Assembly: GCF_000152865.1 (NCBI RefSeq)
Contig: NZ_CH672390.1
Span: forward strand, 1,744,474 to 1,808,473
DNA: 64,000 nucleotides
Direction of reading: 5' to 3'
From: Erythrobacter sp. NAP1
GTDB lineage: Bacteria > Pseudomonadota > Alphaproteobacteria > Sphingomonadales > Sphingomonadaceae
A program made the position numbers and the translations under genes. Below the pieces are notes generated by a model. The model saw only the letters and a program-made list of their open reading frames with translations. It did no database searches and was not told the origin of the DNA. Of the stretch, positions 29,403 to 37,657 are shown in pieces (within the stretch, counting starts at the first letter, position 1; the number at the start of each line of letters is the position of its first letter).

Positions 29403-29853
29403 TCAGCGCTCGAAAGCGCCTCGAAGCAGATATTGCGCTTCGACGAACTCGCGAAATAGGCCTGAAACGACTTTTGTCTTTCATCAGGCATCGCAGTTGG
29501 GCGACCCGTTTGTTCCCTTAGTGATACCGCGTTCCGTCCTGAAAACAAGGGTATGAGAAGTGATAGGTGGGTGCAGATGTGAAGTTGTCGCGTTTTCACA
29601 AGGATAAGCGGACACAAGCGCTGGTGCGCCGCGGCGTGCGCCCTTCGAAGCGCACGGAATAGCCCTGCAATAGGAGAAAATTTACTTTCTGCTGATTGGG
29701 TGGCGAGGCCCCCCAATCCAGGTCGCAAAACAAGGCAGAAAAATCGTGCAGAACATCGCCGCAATATCGCCAGTCCTAGGTGCGTATGATGCAAGCCACA
29801 CGCGCAGGCGTGCGGCATTTGGCAATCCGGTTAAGCCACGCTATGCAACTCGT
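29403..29853. promoter_or_regulatory. Divergent promoter region between tpsB and the STAS gene
   Basis: About 450 nt separate the two divergent transcription units. It should hold the promoters of both the TPS-CHAT-cyclase unit and the STAS-MBL-PP2C unit. TTGACA at 29373-29378 could be a -35 box pointing right but lies very close to the tpsB start. I see a GC-rich imperfect palindrome around 29624-29646 (GTGCGCCGCGGCGTGCG). No clear gene or ribosome site was found apart from a weak GTG start at 29746 that would lengthen the STAS protein. Confidence 0.4.
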
Positions 29854-30198
29854 ATGACAGGCGCAGAACTCGACTGGAAAACCGAAGAACGCGGTAGTGC
29901 GCTTATTATCGCACCTTCAGGACGGGTCGACGAATCGACCGCGGACAACTTCAAAACCAACCTGATCGAACACGTGAAGGCGGCGCCAGCCAACGCCGTT
30001 ATCGACCTTGCAGGTATCGACTATATGTCGTCGCGCGGCCTTCGCGCCCTGACCCTTGCCCAGCGTGCTGGTCAGGAAACTGACACGACAATCGTGCTTG
30101 CCAGACCGAACGAAACCATGCGAGAAATTCTCGCGATAAGTCGCTACGACATGGTTTTCCGAGTTGCTGACACGATCGAGGACGCAATCGGACACTAA
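29854..30198 (+). CDS. STAS-domain anti-sigma factor antagonist (SpoIIAA/RsbV-like)
   Basis: 114 residues, a complete STAS domain. RVDESTADNFKTNL and DLAGIDYMSSRGLRAL match the family, and Ser59/Ser60 in MSSRG is the site that a partner kinase phosphorylates and a PP2C phosphatase restores. In partner-switching systems the unphosphorylated STAS protein sequesters an anti-sigma kinase or binds another output. Here the same operon encodes a CHASE2-PP2C, and an RsbW-like kinase lies 4.3 kb to the right. No ribosome site is evident at ATG 29854. A GTG at 29746 with AAGGCAG upstream would add 36 residues of non-STAS sequence and is less likely. It reads divergently from the TPS operon. Confidence 0.85.
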   Translation: MTGAELDWKTEERGSALIIAPSGRVDESTADNFKTNLIEHVKAAPANAVIDLAGIDYMSSRGLRALTLAQRAGQETDTTIVLARPNETMREILAISRYDMVFRVADTIEDAIGH

Positions 30199-30219
30199 AA
30201 TGCATAAGGGGGGGAATTT

Positions 30220-31185
30220 ATGCATATCCGGTTTTGGGGGACGCGCGGGTCGCTGCCGGTTGCTCCTCACGCCTCCACGATAACTGACAAGGTCGCCGAC
30301 GCACTCCTCAAAGCAAATGGCAAGAGCTTCGAGGATAAAGAAGCCGCGATTGAATTCGCTCGTGACGAGCTCGAATTCGCTGTTGGCCAAAGCTATGGCG
30401 GTGCGACAAGCTGCGTGGAAGTTGATGCCGGCAACGGTGCCTTCGTAGTTTGCGACATGGGTTCAGGACTGCGAGAATTCGGTCTCGATACCTTGCGGCG
30501 ACTATCCGACGGCAACCGCCCAAAAGAATGGCATTTCTTTCTGTCACACCTTCACTGGGACCACATCATGGGGTTCCCTTTCTTCGTCCCTGCCTTTGTC
30601 GATGGGGCGAAGGTCATTATCCATGCTGGCCATGCCGACGCCGAAGAGGCACTGCGTCGTCAACAGGAAGAGATTTCCTTTCCGGTTCCCTTCGACTGGC
30701 TGAAGGCGGATATCGAGTTCCGCACGCTTGAGACCGAACGCGAATACCAGATCGGCGAGCTGACCGTGGCAATGATCCGGCAGGAACATTCGCATGCAAG
30801 CTATGGCTATCGCTTCAAGAGCGCAGATGGGCGTGTTGCGATCTATTCCACCGATGCCGAGTACAAGATCGACAAGATGGAAGACGAATCCGCCATGGCC
30901 GACTTCATGGCCGATGCGGACTTGGTCATCGCCGATACGATGTACTCGCTCGCCGACAGTGTCTCCATGAAAGAGGACTGGGGCCATTCCTCGAACATCG
31001 TAGCGGTCGATCTTTGTCACGAAGCGCGCGCGAAGAGACTGGCGCTCTTCCATCATGAGCCGACATACAGCGATGCTGATATTCAGCGCATGCATTCCGA
31101 GACCATTCGCTACGAAGAACTGACCCGCAACGACACCGAACTCGAAGTTCTGTGCTCTTACGACGGACTCTGTGTCGAACTCTAA
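30220..31185 (+). CDS. MBL-fold metallohydrolase
   Basis: 321 residues. The metallo-beta-lactamase fold motif SHLHWDH supplies His110, His112, Asp114 and His115. Later ligands are probably in QEHSH, YSTDAEY (Asp) and LFHHEP. The N-terminus HIRFWGTRGSLPV is typical of the PhnP/RNase Z-like MBL branch that cleaves phosphodiester bonds. It lacks a signal peptide and should be cytoplasmic. It is the middle gene of STAS, MBL and CHASE2-PP2C and overlaps the PP2C gene by 14 nt. Because a cAMP-forming cyclase lies in the neighbouring unit, a cyclic-nucleotide phosphodiesterase is one possible role, but that is only inference; other MBL hydrolases in signalling clusters act on other esters. Confidence 0.82.
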   Translation: MHIRFWGTRGSLPVAPHASTITDKVADALLKANGKSFEDKEAAIEFARDELEFAVGQSYGGATSCVEVDAGNGAFVVCDMGSGLREFGLDTLRRLSDGNRPKEWHFFLSHLHWDHIMGFPFFVPAFVDGAKVIIHAGHADAEEALRRQQEEISFPVPFDWLKADIEFRTLETEREYQIGELTVAMIRQEHSHASYGYRFKSADGRVAIYSTDAEYKIDKMEDESAMADFMADADLVIADTMYSLADSVSMKEDWGHSSNIVAVDLCHEARAKRLALFHHEPTYSDADIQRMHSETIRYEELTRNDTELEVLCSYDGLCVEL

Positions 31186-33250
31186 ATCCGGCAATCCGCA
31201 AAGCAGCGCCCGCCGCCTAGCGGTAGTGGCGGTGATGATAGGCGCGCTCATCGGCTCGCTCATCACATGGATCGGCCAGGATTTTGAACGCCGGCTTGTG
31301 TTCGACGCCTGGCAAAGGGCGGATGCGCGCGAACTGATGGACGATCAAGTTGTCGTTGTAATGATCGATGACAATTCGATTGCCGCTTACGGTCAATGGC
31401 CGTGGACACGTTTCAACGTTGCCAAGCTCCTGTTCAAAATGACCCAAGCGCAGCCTTCTGCTATTGGGATCGACATCTACTTCTTGAAAGAGGACCCCAA
31501 CAGGCCAGACGCTTTTGTCGAGAATTACCTCGATACTGAAATCGACTCATCGCTCAAAAGCCAAATCACGTCTCTGCCAAATTTCGACGATTTTTTGAGT
31601 GATATTATCGCGTCACCTCAATCGCCAAGCGTCCTTGCGCGCGTGGCCGAACCGGAAGGTTCTCCACTGGGTGTTCCGGCGCAGGAAATGACATTCAACA
31701 CAAGCGCGGTTGAAGGCGAACCGCCGCCGGGCACCTTGTCCCGACCAGAAGTTCTCGCAAGCATCAGCAAGTTTGATACGTCCGCGTTTTCTCAAGCATT
31801 CGTCAACGGTCCGCCTGACGACGACGGCATTCTGCGCCGGGTGCCATTAGCAGTGAGAGCTGGAGGCAACATCGGAAACGGCTTTGCGGTCGAACTCGCT
31901 CGGATCAAGGCGGGCGGCGAACCTGTGCGGTGGGACGGTCGGACACTCAAAATGGGAAATCGGGCGATCCCGTCCGATGAGAGCGGCAGCCTGTTGTTCA
32001 AGATGTCCCCTTACGACGAAAAGTACGAGTCTAGGGTCATCCCCGCAGTCCAGATCATGAATTCTGAAGAGCCAGACGAAAGGCTGCGCGGAAAGGTCGT
32101 CATATTGGGTCTCGCGGCAACCGGCACATACGACATCGTGGCCACCCCTCATGGTTCAGAAATTCCAGGACCCGTCGTTCAGGCTCAGGCCGTCGACGCG
32201 ATATTGAAGGGCGAATGGCTGGCCTACCCATCATCCTCGAAAGCACTTGAGGTGGCTGTTGCGATTGGATTGGTCGCGCTGCTTCTCGGTGCCAGCCTGA
32301 CGTTCAACAATTGGCTTCTCGCTCCGGCGGCTGCAATCGGCCTGGCCTTGCCTGTCGGATCCTATCTTGCCTACGCGCAGGCAAACCTGCTTTTCGATCC
32401 CGCGCGGCCGCTCATTGTGGCCATCTTTGCGGCGTTGGGTCTGCTCCTCGCCCGCTACGCCATCGCGCTTCAGGAACTGGTCGCGCAGAGGATCAGAGAG
32501 GCCGAGCAAAAGAAGGAAAACGAGAATGCCCGCGACCTGCAATTGCGCATGGTTCCGAGCCCCGAAAGGCTCGCAGACCTCGGAAGACGGACAGAGATCG
32601 GCGCGAAACTAAGGCCTGCAAAATCGGTCGGCGGCGACTTCTATGACGCGTTCGAGTTGGAGGACGATCGCCTTCTTTTTCTCGTCGGCGATGTCAGCGG
32701 CAAGGGCTTGGGCGCTGCGTTGTTCATGGCCTTTTCCAAGACTGCGGCGAAGAGCAAGTTTCTCTCGCACGGCGCTCGATTGGACGATGCCGTTATTGCT
32801 CTCAATGACGAACTGTCTCGCGAAGAAGACGATGCAATGGACCTGACCCTCCTTGCAGGTGTTATCGATTGCGCCAGCGGAAAGGTCGAAATGGTCAATG
32901 CCGGGCATGAAAATCCGTTACGTGTCTACGCAGAAGGCAAAGTCGAGATGGTCAACCTCAGAGGCGGGCCAAGGCTTCGAAGTTTTGACGGGTTTCCCTA
33001 TCAGATTGAAAGCGTGCAACTGGAGCAAGGCGATACCTTGGTCCTTATCAGTGATGGCGCTACCGATGCCGAGAACTTGCAAAAGGCACAGTTCGGTTTT
33101 GACGGCGTGATCAAGGCGCTCGAGGAACAGCAAGGCGCGAGCGCGGGTGCGCGGGTGCAATACCTAGCGGACAGGATCGCCCAGTTTGAAGGCGATGCCG
33201 ATCCCGCCGATGATCTCACCATCTTCGCGCTTCGATATCTGGGCGAGTGA
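31172..33250 (+). CDS. CHASE2-domain PP2C (SpoIIE/RsbU-like) protein phosphatase
   Basis: 692 residues. A membrane segment (about 15-33) is followed by a CHASE2 domain (about 45-340; VVVVMIDDNSIAAYGQWPW and AIGIDIYFLKE), three membrane segments (about 355-430), a coiled coil (AQRIREAEQKKENENARDLQ), and a SpoIIE-type PP2C domain (about 450-692). Metal-binding Asp motifs are in VGGDFYDAF, LVGDVSGKGL, LISDGATD and PADDLTIF. This type dephosphorylates STAS proteins, here probably the one in its own operon. The periplasmic CHASE2 would set activity. GTG 31172 is the start; it overlaps the MBL gene by 14 nt. It ends in a hairpin that includes its stop codon. Confidence 0.92.
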   Translation: MSNSKSGNPQSSARRLAVVAVMIGALIGSLITWIGQDFERRLVFDAWQRADARELMDDQVVVVMIDDNSIAAYGQWPWTRFNVAKLLFKMTQAQPSAIGIDIYFLKEDPNRPDAFVENYLDTEIDSSLKSQITSLPNFDDFLSDIIASPQSPSVLARVAEPEGSPLGVPAQEMTFNTSAVEGEPPPGTLSRPEVLASISKFDTSAFSQAFVNGPPDDDGILRRVPLAVRAGGNIGNGFAVELARIKAGGEPVRWDGRTLKMGNRAIPSDESGSLLFKMSPYDEKYESRVIPAVQIMNSEEPDERLRGKVVILGLAATGTYDIVATPHGSEIPGPVVQAQAVDAILKGEWLAYPSSSKALEVAVAIGLVALLLGASLTFNNWLLAPAAAIGLALPVGSYLAYAQANLLFDPARPLIVAIFAALGLLLARYAIALQELVAQRIREAEQKKENENARDLQLRMVPSPERLADLGRRTEIGAKLRPAKSVGGDFYDAFELEDDRLLFLVGDVSGKGLGAALFMAFSKTAAKSKFLSHGARLDDAVIALNDELSREEDDAMDLTLLAGVIDCASGKVEMVNAGHENPLRVYAEGKVEMVNLRGGPRLRSFDGFPYQIESVQLEQGDTLVLISDGATDAENLQKAQFGFDGVIKALEEQQGASAGARVQYLADRIAQFEGDADPADDLTIFALRYLGE

Positions 33251-33267
33251 CGCGAAGATCACTCGCC
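33242..33267. terminator. Hairpin including the PP2C stop codon
   Basis: GGCGAGTGA at 33242-33250 pairs perfectly with TCACTCGCC at 33259-33267 around the 8-nt loop CGCGAAGA. The TGA is the stop codon of the CHASE2-PP2C gene. It sits between two convergent genes and could end transcription in both directions, though neither side has a T-run of more than two. Confidence 0.55.
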
Positions 33268-33275
33268 TAGAAGCT

Positions 33276-33998
33276 TCACCGAACGGTCACTGAGACAACC
33301 CGAAACTCCGAATCATCTACACGCCGACCATTGTGTTTGCGCAATGCTGCATACTGACCATTACCACGTGCAGAGATCTGAGCAGCTGTGATCGGAATTC
33401 CTGCCTGTTGCACCAAAGCCAGAACCTGATCTCTCACGCCGTTTGCGCGGTCTTGTGACAGATCCTGATTCCTCTGCTCAAGAACATCGTCGGGTGTTTC
33501 GGGTAAACCCGCAGAATCGGTAAAACCTTCGATAATCACGCGGAATTCCGGAAGGTCGGCTTCAGCTGGCGGTAGGTCAGGGTCCTCGCATTCAGATGCT
33601 GATAGGCCGCGATAGTAAACGCAATAGCTCACCAGATAGGCTTGAAGAAACGTCTGAAGTTTTCCCAGCTCTTCCGAATCTAGGGCCTCAGTGTTTCGAG
33701 CAAAAGTGAAGCTCTGCGCCGCAACGGGCAATGGCAGCCCTGCCATGACATCCGAGTGAACGTCACTTCGAGCGCTCAATTGCCTAACGGTCGGAGGCCG
33801 ATCGCCGCGCAGTTGCGCCTGCTGGTTGGCCATGGTGATTGGTGTTGTTTCTCCATCTCCATGGATCACCACCACCGATCCCATTTCGCTGTTTGCGCTC
33901 CCCGGCGTTTCAGCCGGATCCAGCAGCGTTACACGTTCTTTGGAGGTTGCACATCCGGCAAGAACCAGCGCGCCCCCCAGCGCTAGTATAAGTCGCAT
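33276..33998 (-). CDS. OmpA-like lipoprotein
   Basis: 240 residues. The lipobox LVLAGC lies at the very N-terminus, so Cys16 should be lipidated. The C-terminal half carries an OmpA/MotB-type peptidoglycan-binding pattern: EGFTDSAG, LSQDRANGVRDQVLALVQQAGI and ISARGNGQYAA. The domain is atypical, with an insertion (YRGLSASECEDPDLPPAE) that contains Cys. It would anchor the outer membrane to peptidoglycan or act as an envelope sensor. The start overlaps the stop of the FecR gene in TGATG, so the two are one unit. It converges on the CHASE2-PP2C gene. FecR plus OmpA-like in one operon beside CHASE2 proteins suggests a periplasmic sensing role, but ligand and partner are unknown. Confidence 0.82.
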   Translation of the reverse strand: MRLILALGGALVLAGCATSKERVTLLDPAETPGSANSEMGSVVVIHGDGETTPITMANQQAQLRGDRPPTVRQLSARSDVHSDVMAGLPLPVAAQSFTFARNTEALDSEELGKLQTFLQAYLVSYCVYYRGLSASECEDPDLPPAEADLPEFRVIIEGFTDSAGLPETPDDVLEQRNQDLSQDRANGVRDQVLALVQQAGIPITAAQISARGNGQYAALRKHNGRRVDDSEFRVVSVTVR

Positions 33999-34432
33999 CA
34001 GGCATCGACCTCTATGATGAAGTGGGTACCTGCTACTCCAAGGGTCGAAGAGCCTGCCCGAAAACGCATGTTCCCGGTCGACGAGAGCTGACCGGAATCA
34101 ACCCCGACCTTGCCGCGCTCAACGTTCATTTCAGAAGCGCCAGTGCGGCGGGCACGATCAAAACTGTATCGCGAGATAATCATGCGACTGCCTGGAGCGA
34201 CTGCGATACGAGTGTCATCGATGAAGGTAATTCCAACGCGTCCGCTGCGGGTAGTTTCCACAATATCGCCTTCGAATAACTGAAGGCCCGATGTGGCTTG
34301 TATCCGGTCACCAGCCCGAATGATGTTGACCCCTTCAGAGGTCACATTCTTGACGCGCCCGATCTCATTCGCAAACGCAGGTTGCGCTACCATGGCAAGC
34401 AGGGCAGCAACCAAGAGCCAAATTTTTTGCAT
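33998..34432 (-). CDS. Secreted FecR-domain protein
   Basis: 144 residues. A signal peptide (IWLLVAALLAMVAQPAFA, cleavage near residue 21) precedes a FecR domain with the pattern GDIVETTRSGRVGITFIDDTR, APGSRMIIS and GTHFIIEV. Unlike anti-sigma FecR proteins it has no inner-membrane helix or cytoplasmic part, so it is a free periplasmic form. These are frequent in clusters with CHASE2 or CHAT proteins and are thought to bind periplasmic partners. It shares an overlapping TGATG with the OmpA-like gene downstream. It is divergent from the RsbW-like kinase with only 37 nt between the start codons, so the two promoters must overlap the genes. Confidence 0.88.
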   Translation of the reverse strand: MQKIWLLVAALLAMVAQPAFANEIGRVKNVTSEGVNIIRAGDRIQATSGLQLFEGDIVETTRSGRVGITFIDDTRIAVAPGSRMIISRYSFDRARRTGASEMNVERGKVGVDSGQLSSTGNMRFRAGSSTLGVAGTHFIIEVDA

Positions 34433-34469
34433 ATCTTCCCTCCATCGGAGTCTGTGTTAGCATACAATT

Positions 34470-34883
34470 ATGGATCAAAGGAGACGCTTTTCTGCTTTTG
34501 TGGCCGCAGGTCACGATCCGCGTCCCTCGATCCTGGATGCGATTGAGTTTGCACGCGAGTTCATGAACCAGACCGGACTTTGTGAGCGTACCGTGGTCAA
34601 GGTCTCGATCATCGTAGAAGAGCTTGTTTCCAACGCTCTTCGACATGGCGGTGGGGACTGCGATGTTTCCTTGTGGATGTCCCTTTCCCGATCTGGCGAT
34701 GCGGTCGTGCTCGAGGTCGAAGATGACGGAGCTTCGTTCAATCTCGCCAAAGCGCCCGCATTCACTAGCCCTCACCCGCAGACTGGAGGCGGCATCGGCA
34801 TTGCGATCGTCCGCGCCTGGGCGCAGGACATGGTCTACGCAAGGCGCGGCAACCACAATGTGCTCAGCCTCAAGATCGGTTGA
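34470..34883 (+). CDS. RsbW-like serine/threonine kinase (HATPase anti-sigma type)
   Basis: 137 residues, a complete single GHKL ATPase domain. The N-box is IIVEELVSNALRHGGG, G1 is VEDDGASFNL and the lid region is GGGIGIAIVRAW. This family phosphorylates a Ser on a STAS antagonist and in the classical system binds a sigma factor. No sigma factor gene is found in this window. The obvious partners are the STAS protein at 29854 and the PP2C at 31172, on the same strand but separated by the FecR/OmpA unit that reads the other way. The start ATG 34470 has ATACAATT before it and only a weak ribosome site. It converges on the second CHAT gene with 14 nt between stops. Confidence 0.85.
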   Translation: MDQRRRFSAFVAAGHDPRPSILDAIEFAREFMNQTGLCERTVVKVSIIVEELVSNALRHGGGDCDVSLWMSLSRSGDAVVLEVEDDGASFNLAKAPAFTSPHPQTGGGIGIAIVRAWAQDMVYARRGNHNVLSLKIG

Positions 34884-34897
34884 TCTGCGCGTTGCGG

Positions 34898-37657
34898 CTA
34901 CTCGATCAGGACGAATGGCGCCCACACCGACGGCGAACTTCCCCCGGGCACATTAGCATCGTTGATCAGGCTCAATTGCGCCTGACGCAGAGCTTCGCTG
35001 CGCGACATCCCCGCTCGTGATGCGGTGAGTGTTTTGATACTCAGCCGCGAAGCCGCGTCATCGCGCACAGGCCAGTGCGACAGCAGGAGAGACCGCGCTC
35101 CTGCAAGCTGAAACGCGCGAGCCAGCCCACTGTACGTCGGCGAATGGCGTCCTTCTCCAGCCGCCGTGTTGCATGCCGACAGGATTACCCATTGCGCCGC
35201 AAGCCTGAGCTGCGCGATCTCGCTCGCGGTGAGCAATCCGTCATTCTCAGCAGAAGCGGTTCCTGGTTCAGGTGTCATCACAAGTGCTGGCTCTGAGAGG
35301 CCAGAAATCTGACCACTGACCAAGCCATGAGTGGCAAAGGCAAGAACCTCATACTGTTCAAGAGAAGCGGAGCGGACGGCAGCTTCGGTCGCCGCATCAC
35401 CTGTCATGATGAGCGGCTGACTATCGGCGAACGCGTCGCGCAAGGCTTCAAGCTCGGACATGGCGCCAGGCAGTGAAGGCAACGCGAGAATGCTGTTCAC
35501 ATCGACCACCGCGCCGCGCAGTCCGGAGCGGTCCGCTGGCGCCGCAGCAAGGGTCGGCGCGCCTATTCCGGCAAATGCCATTGCCGAAGACGTGAAATCC
35601 CTTTTGCGCAGACCAAGCCCCGGAGTGATCGCGATCGCGTATTCGCGGATGAGATATGCGGGCGCGGCGCTTTCTTCAGGGGGACGGCTGACCAAAACGG
35701 AAGGTGGGATCGCGGCGAATGAACCGCCTGCTGGAAAGATGAGCTTCGCCTTTCCATCGAGCCCGGCAACGATCTCATCGGTGAATATGCGCCGATACAG
35801 TTCGTGAGCCGCATCGGCATCGAAGGTCCTATCCCCGCCGAGCCCTGCGTCCAGAGATGCACGCAAGCGTTCGACCAGCTCGCGTGTCGAATAGAGTTCG
35901 CTGGTAGACTCGCCCCAGACAAACCCGTCGGACGTGATTGCAATCGTTACCACGCGATCGGAGAATACCAGCGGTACAAGATATGCCTCGTCGTCACTCA
36001 AGATCGCTTGCGCTTGCTGTATGGAAAGTGGCCGTGGCCTCAGGAAATCAGCGTGATCGGGATACCGCGTCTCAAGCGCCAGTTCTGCCGCTTTTCGTAC
36101 GTCGCTTGCGTCGGCAAGCGCGTTGGCTGAACCTTCACCAGCTGCGAGGCTTTCTCGCGCGGCGACCTCGGCCGCACGCGTTGTTCGAACATTTTCCAAA
36201 GCCGCAGTGAAACCGTCCGGGTCGCCGGGATAGGTCAAGGCAACAGCGCTAGCCTGAAGATCGCTCATCACTGCAAGCTGCGCGCTACGCCAAGCGCGTT
36301 CAACGTCCGCACTTAGCAGTGCTACAAGCGTCGAATCCCGGAAGATCGTCTTGCCATCGGACGCAATCGCCGCACGCTCCTGATCTCGGCTGTAGATATC
36401 GAGCAGGGCTTCCTCGTTTGCGCCGAGTACCTCCCCCATGATGGCACCAGCATCCGCGATATGGCCTGCCCGGGCATGGATTAGCGCGGCGGTGGACTGC
36501 CGCGTGCGGCGATCCGGATTGATGGCGTCCAGCTTTTTGTAAGTCTCAAGCGCGCGCTGCGACAAGGATATCGCCTCGTCGTGCTCACCGGCCACGCTAA
36601 GCGCATTGGCGAGGTCCAATCGAGTTCGGGCCACGGTCGTTTCATCATCCGAGGCTGCATTGTAGGTGTCCAAGGCCCGGCGATAATAGGATATCGCTTC
36701 TTCTCCGCGCGCATCTTCGAACAAAAGCCGAGCAATCAGAGAATGGTGATATCCCAGTTCGCGCTCGTCGGAGTAAGCCTGGTTGGCCTCAGCTGTAAGA
36801 GCCACCTCTACCGCCTGTTCGGTCCGCCCCACACGTGACAGCAAGATCGCGGTGTTCTGATATATGCCGAGGAGTTGCGGATCACTTGGTCCCCACTCCT
36901 TCACCCCGATATCGGCGATCTTGGAAAACAACTCGGCCGCCTCGCCAATTCGCCCCTTGTCGAGCGCCACGAGCGCATTGTTGAGAAACACGTAAAGCCA
37001 ACCAAGGTGATCGTCGCGCGGAAGCAATTCCAGAGCGAGCGCCTCGGTCTCGCGAGTAGCGAGTTCCGCCGCTTCGAGATCCTGATTGCGGAGATAGGCA
37101 GCATATTGATAGGCGAAGTTCACGCGCGCGGGATCACGAGGCGCCAGATCCTCGCGCGACAAATCCAGCGCCCGCTTGTGCCATCGGATCGATTTCGCAA
37201 GATCGTCTTCAACGTTGAAGAAATAGCGAGCGAGGTGGTGCGCTGCGAAGGTCCGCGCATAGCATGGCGCGCAACTTTCCGTTTGGGCGAATTGCTCCAG
37301 AGTCTCGATGTACTGCGCAGCCAGAGCCTCGTCCTTGGTGAAGGCAACCAGGCCATGACCAATCGCAGCCATCCGGGCATCGGGATGAAGCGCCAGCGAC
37401 TGGTTTGCGAGAAAAAGCTCGTAGGCTTCCTTATATTTGGCCTTCCCGATCAGGCCCATGATGAGGCCGGACACCCGCTCGGCGCGAAGCTGCATGCTCG
37501 CATTTTCAGGCATCGCATCAAATGCCGCTTGCGCCGCTGGCAAAGTGCGGTTTGCCTCACCGTAGACGTCGAAATATTGCGCGGCTGCCGGGCTAGCCAG
37601 CAGCAAGCTCGTCGCTGCAAAAAAGCCCTTAGTCAAAAACGAGGAAATAGACGGCAC
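34898..37657 (-). CDS. Second exported TPR-CHAT protein
   Basis: 919 residues. A signal peptide (FFAATSLLLASPAAAQYF) is followed by helical repeats of TPR type through about residue 430 (many DYxEAxxxYRRAL-like units such as EEAISYYRRALDTYN). A CHAT domain (about 560-915) carries His near 776 in LAFATHGLVSG and Cys near 828 in VILSACNTAAGEG, the expected caspase-like pair. It is related in layout but not close in sequence to the CHAT protein downstream of the TPS exoprotein. The gene overlaps the upstream lipoprotein gene by 29 nt, so they form one unit. Converges on the RsbW-like kinase. Substrate is unknown; periplasmic location is inferred from the signal peptide. Confidence 0.86.
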   Translation of the reverse strand: MPSISSFLTKGFFAATSLLLASPAAAQYFDVYGEANRTLPAAQAAFDAMPENASMQLRAERVSGLIMGLIGKAKYKEAYELFLANQSLALHPDARMAAIGHGLVAFTKDEALAAQYIETLEQFAQTESCAPCYARTFAAHHLARYFFNVEDDLAKSIRWHKRALDLSREDLAPRDPARVNFAYQYAAYLRNQDLEAAELATRETEALALELLPRDDHLGWLYVFLNNALVALDKGRIGEAAELFSKIADIGVKEWGPSDPQLLGIYQNTAILLSRVGRTEQAVEVALTAEANQAYSDERELGYHHSLIARLLFEDARGEEAISYYRRALDTYNAASDDETTVARTRLDLANALSVAGEHDEAISLSQRALETYKKLDAINPDRRTRQSTAALIHARAGHIADAGAIMGEVLGANEEALLDIYSRDQERAAIASDGKTIFRDSTLVALLSADVERAWRSAQLAVMSDLQASAVALTYPGDPDGFTAALENVRTTRAAEVAARESLAAGEGSANALADASDVRKAAELALETRYPDHADFLRPRPLSIQQAQAILSDDEAYLVPLVFSDRVVTIAITSDGFVWGESTSELYSTRELVERLRASLDAGLGGDRTFDADAAHELYRRIFTDEIVAGLDGKAKLIFPAGGSFAAIPPSVLVSRPPEESAAPAYLIREYAIAITPGLGLRKRDFTSSAMAFAGIGAPTLAAAPADRSGLRGAVVDVNSILALPSLPGAMSELEALRDAFADSQPLIMTGDAATEAAVRSASLEQYEVLAFATHGLVSGQISGLSEPALVMTPEPGTASAENDGLLTASEIAQLRLAAQWVILSACNTAAGEGRHSPTYSGLARAFQLAGARSLLLSHWPVRDDAASRLSIKTLTASRAGMSRSEALRQAQLSLINDANVPGGSSPSVWAPFVLIE

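Noticed and set aside
29403..29853. EcfG-type GGAAC/CGTT stress promoter between tpsB and the STAS gene
   Set aside because: GGAAC words exist on the minus strand near 29530, but no CGTT at 16-17 nt spacing was found.
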